Assembly: GCF_026213295.1 (NCBI RefSeq)
Contig: NC_079414.1
Coordinates: 1,754,130 to 1,818,129 of the forward strand
Origin: Gadus chalcogrammus
Taxonomy: Eukaryota; Chordata; Actinopteri; Gadiformes; Gadidae
DNA: 64,000 nt
Direction of reading: 5' to 3'
The position numbers and the translations under genes are program-made. The notes beneath the pieces were generated by a model. It was given only the letters and a program-made list of their open reading frames with translations. It made no database searches and was not told where the DNA came from. How positions within the stretch are numbered: the stretch's first letter is position 1; each line of letters opens with the position of its first letter. Positions 59,302 through 64,000 of the stretch are shown one piece after another.

Positions 59302-62253
59302 TTAGCAGAAAGCTAAAGCAAACATAAAAGTCTTCAATCTTGTTTTGAAGGTGCTCAGAGTTGGGGCAAGTCTTAAATCCTCAGGGAGTTTATTCCAGCT
59401 ATTTGTTGCATAGTAACTAAATCCTGCTTTCCCATGTTTCGTGTTTACTCGGGGGATAATTAACAGATTGGTCTCAGAAGATCTTAGTGTTCTAGAAGGC
59501 TTATGTAGTGGAAGCATATCAGTTAAATATTTTGGGCCTAAACCATGTAGGGATTTATAGGTTAGCAACATGATTTTAAAATCAATTCTCTGACCTACAG
59601 GAAGCCAATGTAACGATTTAAGAATTGGTGTAATATGTTCAAATTTTTTGGTCTTTGTTAATACTCTAGCAGCAGCATTCTGAACAAGCTGAAGCTTCCT
59701 TAGAGTTTGTTTTGGGAGACCTGTAAGGAGACCATTGCAGTAATCAAGCTTACTAGTGATAAAGGCATGTACAAGTTTTTGTAAGTCTTCTGTGGACATG
59801 AGCCCTCTAAGTCTTGCTACATTTTTAAGGTGATAATATGCAGATTTTGTAACTGATTTGATGTGACTTTCGAAATGTAAATCAGAATCCATGATAACCC
59901 CTAGGTTTCTGGCTTTGATTGAGGTTTTCAGGGACAGAGAGTGAAGGTGTTGGGTTACTTTAAGCCTTTCCGTTTTAGCACCAAATACAATTATCTCTGT
60001 TTTATCCTCATTTAGCTGAAGGAAATTTCGGCACATCCAGTCTTTCACTTGCTCAATGCACTGGCACAGCAGATCTATGGGCCGATAGTCATTTGGTGAT
60101 AGCGATACATAGATTTGCGTGTCATCAGCATAGCAATGATGGTCAATATTGTTATTATGCATGATTTGCCCTAGTGGGAGCATGTAGATGTTGAATAAAG
60201 AGGGCCCTAAGATCGAACCTTGTGGGACTCCACACATCACGTTGGTTGATTCTGATACAAAGTCGCCGATGGAAACAAAGTAGTTCCTATTTTGTAGGTA
60301 GGATCTGAACCAATTTAAGACTGTGCCTGAAAGCCCCACCCAGTTTTCTAACCTGTCCAAGAGTATTGTATGGTCTACAGTGTCGAATGCAGCACTGAGG
60401 TCTAGTAGCATTAGTATTGAGGTTTTGCCAGAGTCTGTGTTAAGACGGATGTCGTTTACAACTTTAATGAGGGCGGTCTCAGTGCTGTGCAGGGGTCGAA
60501 ATCCTGATTGGAAGGTGTCATAACAACCAGTTGATGCCAGGAAGTGATTAAGTTGCTGGAGGACAACTTTCTCAATGATTTTACTTATGAAGGGCAGATT
60601 TGATATTGGTCTGTAGTTGTTAATAATAGAGGTATCTAGGCTCCGCTTTTTTAAAAGGGGTTTAATAACTGCAGTTTTCAGGGCTTTTGGGAAGTTGCCT
60701 GACTGGAGAGAGTTGTTAACTATCTGCAATATGTCTATTGCTAGGCAGTCAAAAACATTCTTAAAGAGGTTGGTAGGTAAAGAATCAAGGCAACAGGTGG
60801 ATGGCTTTAGTTGTGTAACAGTTTCCACAAGAGTTTTAGAGTCAATAACATTAAAGCATGCCATCCCTGCCACGTTACTTTTGCCTGAACAGGGTGGTAG
60901 TCCAACATTTTTGTTTGAAGTGGAGATATTGATGGCGCGTCTGATGCCTTCAATTTTATCAGTATAAAAAGCTGCAAACTCATTGCATTTCTGCGTGGAA
61001 TGGAGATCAGGTGGAATTTGTGTTGGGGGGTTGGTCAGTCTGTCAACAGTTGCAAATAGGGTTTTTGCATTATTATTATTGGATTTAATGATATTGGAGA
61101 AAAATGTTTCTCTAGCACTTTTTAAGTCAGAATTGTAGGCACGGAGGCTCTCTTTGTAGATATCATGGTGAATTTGAAGTTTTGTTTTACGCCAGATGCG
61201 TTCAACCTTCCTGCATTCTTTTTTCTGTGCTGTTACAGAGGCAGCTTTTCTCCAGGGTGCCTTTTGCTTTCCAGAAATCGTTTTAACCTTATAAGGTGCA
61301 ATGACATCCATGATTTTCAAAATTTTCAAATTAAAGTTTTCTACAAGATCATCAGCAGAACATGGGTTGAGAGGCGGTAGTAAGGAGATGGCCTTTCTAA
61401 AAAGTACATACGATTCTTCATTGATATACCGTTTTTTGACAGTATTTGATTTTGTCTGTATGTCGGGAATAAACGATATATTAAAGAAAACACAAAAGTG
61501 GTCAGACAAGGAAGGATCAGTCACAGAGAGATCAGAAACATTGAGGCCCTTTGTGATAACCAGGTCTAGAGTGTGGCCCTTACAATGAGTAGTCTCTTTC
61601 ACATGTTGGGACAGTTCAAATGTGTCCAAAATGGTAAAAAGTTTTTTTGCACACTTGTCATTCAAATCTTCAGTATGAAAATTGAAGTCACCAGTTATAA
61701 CTAGACAGTCAAAGTCTGTGGAGATGCTAGACAATAATTCTGTGAATTCATCGAAAAAATTTGCAGAGTATGTGGGTGGCCTGTAAATAATTAATAGGAG
61801 AACTCTGGGGGAGCATTTCAATACAGCACAAAGGTATTCAAATGATGGAAAATCACCAAATAACATCTGTTTCCCCTGAAAATCATTTTTAAATATAACA
61901 GCAACCCCTCCACCTCTTTTTCCAGATCTACATGCATCAAAAAAGTTATAGTTGGGAGGAGCTGTCTCTATCAGAACGGTTGCACTGTTATTTTGTTCCA
62001 GCCATGTTTCAGTTAAAAACATAAAATCCAGTTTAGAGGTGGTAATAAAATCATTAACTAAAAATGATTTGTTATTAAGAGACCTAACATTAAGTAGACC
62101 CATCTTGATGGTGTTGTTGATAGGCTTTAAGGTTGTTTTTGGTTTGGAGGAAATATGTAAGAGATTTGTGAGGTTAGCAGTGTGTCTACGTTTCCCTTTG
62201 TTTACTCTCTTAGTGGTTATAGCAGGAATGCAAAAGTTGCCATGTTTTGACAT
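59302..62253 (-). CDS. L2 ORF2: endonuclease and reverse transcriptase
   Basis: About 983 residues from the first ATG (MSKHGN) at 62253; the frame is open further back to the ORF1 stop. The endonuclease, residues about 50-275, has GLLNVRSLNNK, FLTETWLE, GKRGGGVAVIF, IIYRPPTYS, ITGDFNFH and PSLSDHFCV, with the expected N, E, D-x-N and SDH residues. The reverse transcriptase, about 540-800, has NNYRPISNLPF, GFRPLHSTETALI, LLDLSAAFDTVDH, GVPQGSILGPSLF and the catalytic YADDTQIY near residue 705. The C-terminus contains VQNAAARVLTKT, LHWLPVGQRIDFKIMLLTYK and SWNKLPEDLR. It nicks target DNA and primes cDNA synthesis from the element's own RNA. All catalytic motifs are present. Product length fits L2/CR1 ORF2. 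Confidence 0.92.
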   Translation of the reverse strand: MSKHGNFCIPAITTKRVNKGKRRHTANLTNLLHISSKPKTTLKPINNTIKMGLLNVRSLNNKSFLVNDFITTSKLDFMFLTETWLEQNNSATVLIETAPPNYNFFDACRSGKRGGGVAVIFKNDFQGKQMLFGDFPSFEYLCAVLKCSPRVLLLIIYRPPTYSANFFDEFTELLSSISTDFDCLVITGDFNFHTEDLNDKCAKKLFTILDTFELSQHVKETTHCKGHTLDLVITKGLNVSDLSVTDPSLSDHFCVFFNISFIPDIQTKSNTVKKRYINEESYVLFRKAISLLPPLNPCSADDLVENFNLKILKIMDVIAPYKVKTISGKQKAPWRKAASVTAQKKECRKVERIWRKTKLQIHHDIYKESLRAYNSDLKSARETFFSNIIKSNNNNAKTLFATVDRLTNPPTQIPPDLHSTQKCNEFAAFYTDKIEGIRRAINISTSNKNVGLPPCSGKSNVAGMACFNVIDSKTLVETVTQLKPSTCCLDSLPTNLFKNVFDCLAIDILQIVNNSLQSGNFPKALKTAVIKPLLKKRSLDTSIINNYRPISNLPFISKIIEKVVLQQLNHFLASTGCYDTFQSGFRPLHSTETALIKVVNDIRLNTDSGKTSILMLLDLSAAFDTVDHTILLDRLENWVGLSGTVLNWFRSYLQNRNYFVSIGDFVSESTNVMCGVPQGSILGPSLFNIYMLPLGQIMHNNNIDHHCYADDTQIYVSLSPNDYRPIDLLCQCIEQVKDWMCRNFLQLNEDKTEIIVFGAKTERLKVTQHLHSLSLKTSIKARNLGVIMDSDLHFESHIKSVTKSAYYHLKNVARLRGLMSTEDLQKLVHAFITSKLDYCNGLLTGLPKQTLRKLQLVQNAAARVLTKTKKFEHITPILKSLHWLPVGQRIDFKIMLLTYKSLHGLGPKYLTDMLPLHKPSRTLRSSETNLLIIPRVNTKHGKAGFSYYATNSWNKLPEDLRLAPTLSTFKTRLKTFMFALAFC

Positions 62254-62325
62254 AGGCAACCTTGGGTTCAGCAGATTATGCGAAACGTCCTTTATACTTT
62301 GTCTACGGCTGAACCCTTTTTTGTC

Positions 62326-64000
62326 TCAGTAATACTCAGGACTACTATCAGTATAGGGGGCGGGGGGCTGGGGCGCCCTCCGCTTTGGTGTTATCAGCCT
62401 GTGGGAATGACCTGGCGATGCTATCATTGACACAGATGCAAGTTTGATGCCTACATATTCCTGTTTCTTAAATTCAGCTGGAAAATCGCAAAGGGAGGAG
62501 ACAGTGGAGCTGGAGTTGTTGTGGCTATGGGAGAGATGAGGAGGAGGGTGGCCGTTCCTCGCCAAGCCAGCATCAGCGATGGGGGAGGGCACGGTGTCCA
62601 TGGTGTCGGGCAGGCTGTTGTCTCTCTTCAAGGTCTTTGGTCTGTAATGCAGAGGAGGGGGGTGGCCGTTCCTCGTCAAGCCAGCATCAGCGATTGGGGA
62701 AGGCACAGTGTTGATGGCGTCGGGCGGGCTGTTGTCTCTCTTCAAGGTCTGTGGGCTGTCTGCTATCTGTGTGTCAGATAGTGGCAGAGTAGATGTGTGG
62801 GGGAGGCTGTAGTCTCGCTTCTTCTCAACCTGTGCTCTGATTGCGGCCTGTGCGTCAGACCATGGCAAGATTGTGGCCTGTGCGTAAAGCGAGAAGAGAA
62901 GATTGTCCCTCAACAGTTTTGAGCCTAACCTGTTTGGGTGTAGGCCATCTGCTCTGAAAAGATATTTGCGCCCCCAGAATAAGTTGAAATTGTCAATAAA
63001 GCCCCTTCCTCTTTCATTGCAGACTCTGGAAAGCCATGTATTCAGTGCAAGTAGACGACTGAATCTGTTTATTCCCCTGTCAACTGATGGTATGGGTCCA
63101 CTGATGAATGAGTTGATGTGTATTTTGTCCAGTGTATCCAATAGATCAGTGTAATCCCTCTTCAGAAGTTCTGACTGTTCTCTTTGAACATCATTAAATC
63201 CTGCATGCACAATAATCTGTGAGATTTTGGGGTTCTCCAATATGACTTTGGCTAGTTTATGGTTGATATCACTAACCATTCCATATGGGAAGATGCATGT
63301 TTTGATCTTCTTACCGGTTATATCCTTGATGGTTGAGTCTCCTATAATCAGAGTGTCTGGTTCATCTGCTTCCTCTGAGATGGGCCCTTGTTGGACGGTG
63401 GCAGACACATGCGCAGCCCGCCTCCGTGGCGACTGGTTGTTCCATGTCTGTCCGTACCGTCTGTCCGGACACATTTCAGGGGTCAGGGGTGCACAGGTGG
63501 CCGAGGCATGCGCAGCTCGCCTCCATGGCGACTGGTTCATCTTCCGTCTCTGTCCGCACTGTCCGTCCGGACGCATCTCGGGGCTCAGGGGTGCATGGGT
63601 GGCAGGCTCGTTCGTGGACTCTTGAAGTGGCAGGAACCGGTTCTTCAGTGGCAGGGTTAATTTCAGTGACGGGCTAATCCGGCTGATAACTTTAGCTTTG
63701 GGTAGTTTAGCATTTGGCGTTGAGTGATCTTGTTGATTCACTTTGGTATGTTGTTTTGGCTTAGCGCCGACTCTGTGCCAGTGAAACGCAGCTGGAACTG
63801 TCTCTCTCTTGTCCAGCTTCGGGAAGGATACAGTGTAGCTTTGATCATCTTGCTGTATCTGAGTGAGCTCAGCAAACTCACCCATCGGCACTGTATCCTG
63901 TAGGGGTCCTTTGCATTTTTCTAATGCTGCTAGTCTCGTTTCAATTAAAGCCACCCTCTGTTGCATTTTGGTGCAGTCTGTGCATTTCCCAGTCTCCGTG
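62326..64000 (-). CDS. L2 ORF1 with SGNH/GDSL-esterase domain (5' end outside)
   Basis: Open from the window edge (in-frame KCTDCTKMQQRVALIETRLA, so the visible ATG at 63966 is probably internal) to TGA at 62326. Residues below count from that ATG. A helical N-terminus is followed by basic, proline-rich DNA with two 33-residue repeats (PEMxPDxxxGQ, QSPxRRAAHxSAT). The central esterase-like fold has LIIGDSTIKD (Ser, about 207), IVHAGFNDVQ (Asn, about 254) and RADGLHPN (Asp and His, about 340). The C-terminal part holds a 38-residue direct repeat (TLKRDNSxPD, TVPSPIADAGL). SGNH domains are known in ORF1 of CR1/L2 elements and are thought to help RNA or lipid interactions during retrotransposition. 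Confidence 0.88.
   Translation of the reverse strand, partial: TETGKCTDCTKMQQRVALIETRLAALEKCKGPLQDTVPMGEFAELTQIQQDDQSYTVSFPKLDKRETVPAAFHWHRVGAKPKQHTKVNQQDHSTPNAKLPKAKVISRISPSLKLTLPLKNRFLPLQESTNEPATHAPLSPEMRPDGQCGQRRKMNQSPWRRAAHASATCAPLTPEMCPDRRYGQTWNNQSPRRRAAHVSATVQQGPISEEADEPDTLIIGDSTIKDITGKKIKTCIFPYGMVSDINHKLAKVILENPKISQIIVHAGFNDVQREQSELLKRDYTDLLDTLDKIHINSFISGPIPSVDRGINRFSRLLALNTWLSRVCNERGRGFIDNFNLFWGRKYLFRADGLHPNRLGSKLLRDNLLFSLYAQATILPWSDAQAAIRAQVEKKRDYSLPHTSTLPLSDTQIADSPQTLKRDNSPPDAINTVPSPIADAGLTRNGHPPPLHYRPKTLKRDNSLPDTMDTVPSPIADAGLARNGHPPPHLSHSHNNSSSTVSSLCDFPAEFKKQEYVGIKLASVSMIASPGHSHRLITPKRRAPQPPAPYTDSSPEYY

Larger units (their letters stand above)
59082..64000 (-). mobile_element. L2-clade LINE, nearly full length, 5' end beyond window
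   Basis: Minus-strand LINE with ORF1 (62326 to beyond 64000), ORF2 (59302-62253) and a short 3' untranslated region. The region ends in AGTGCTATATAAATAAAGTT, the conserved 3' motif I associate with L2, and a (TTGCC)4 tail at 59082-59101. Both reading frames are long and free of frameshifts, so this is the least decayed element in the window and probably a recent insertion. Confidence 0.88.

Overview
The window is vertebrate nuclear DNA, almost certainly from a teleost fish. The evidence is spliced exons with GT-AG borders, fish-type hAT and PIF/Harbinger transposons, L2 and RTE LINEs, and very dense long dinucleotide repeats. Such short-tandem-repeat density is reminiscent of gadids (cod relatives), but the species cannot be fixed from the sequence alone.

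Host-gene content is sparse. At the left edge, on the minus strand, is an intact spliced gene of the KMT5A-like SET-domain family: four coding exons at 268-2605, continuing past the left edge. A CpG-rich block at 38.99-39.88 kb holds a candidate first coding exon on the minus strand (39276-39314). A TATA/CCAAT/GC-box cluster near 16.1 kb looks like a core promoter with no recognisable gene. A two-exon THAP-domain fragment lies at 45.7-46.1 kb.

Everything else that can be recognised is mobile or repetitive. From 1.3 to 8.2 kb there are fold-back and MITE-like elements. From 8.3 to 11.5 kb lies a decayed LINE split by a 1640-bp hAT element with a perfect 8-bp target-site duplication; a 981-bp deletion derivative of the same hAT sits at 19.3-20.3 kb. 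From 12 to 25 kb there are simple repeats, minisatellites and a 55-bp poly-G run. From 25.36 to 30.21 kb at least five elements are nested inside one another, and the whole stack sits in a minisatellite. From 30.6 to 42 kb there are simple repeats, a fold-back element and more hAT elements. From 42.6 to 48.2 kb is a composite with ~450-bp inverted arms that encloses an integrase-like N-terminus, a complete hAT, the THAP exons and a MITE. From 49 to 51.5 kb there are tandem repeats and a LINE tail.

From 52.25 kb to the right edge is the most structured part. An hAT element is interrupted by a Harbinger element that carries both a Myb/SANT gene and a HARBI1-type transposase. A second Harbinger sits inside the first, and two smaller elements sit inside the second. 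The host hAT is interrupted again, in its transposase exon region, by a near-full-length L2 LINE on the minus strand (59.08 kb to beyond 64.0 kb). Its ORF1 carries an SGNH-esterase domain, and its endonuclease/reverse-transcriptase ORF2 follows in the same reading frame after a single TGA. The youngest-looking coding element is this L2, whose ORFs are uninterrupted apart from that stop. The Harbinger and RTE copies are broken by frameshifts.
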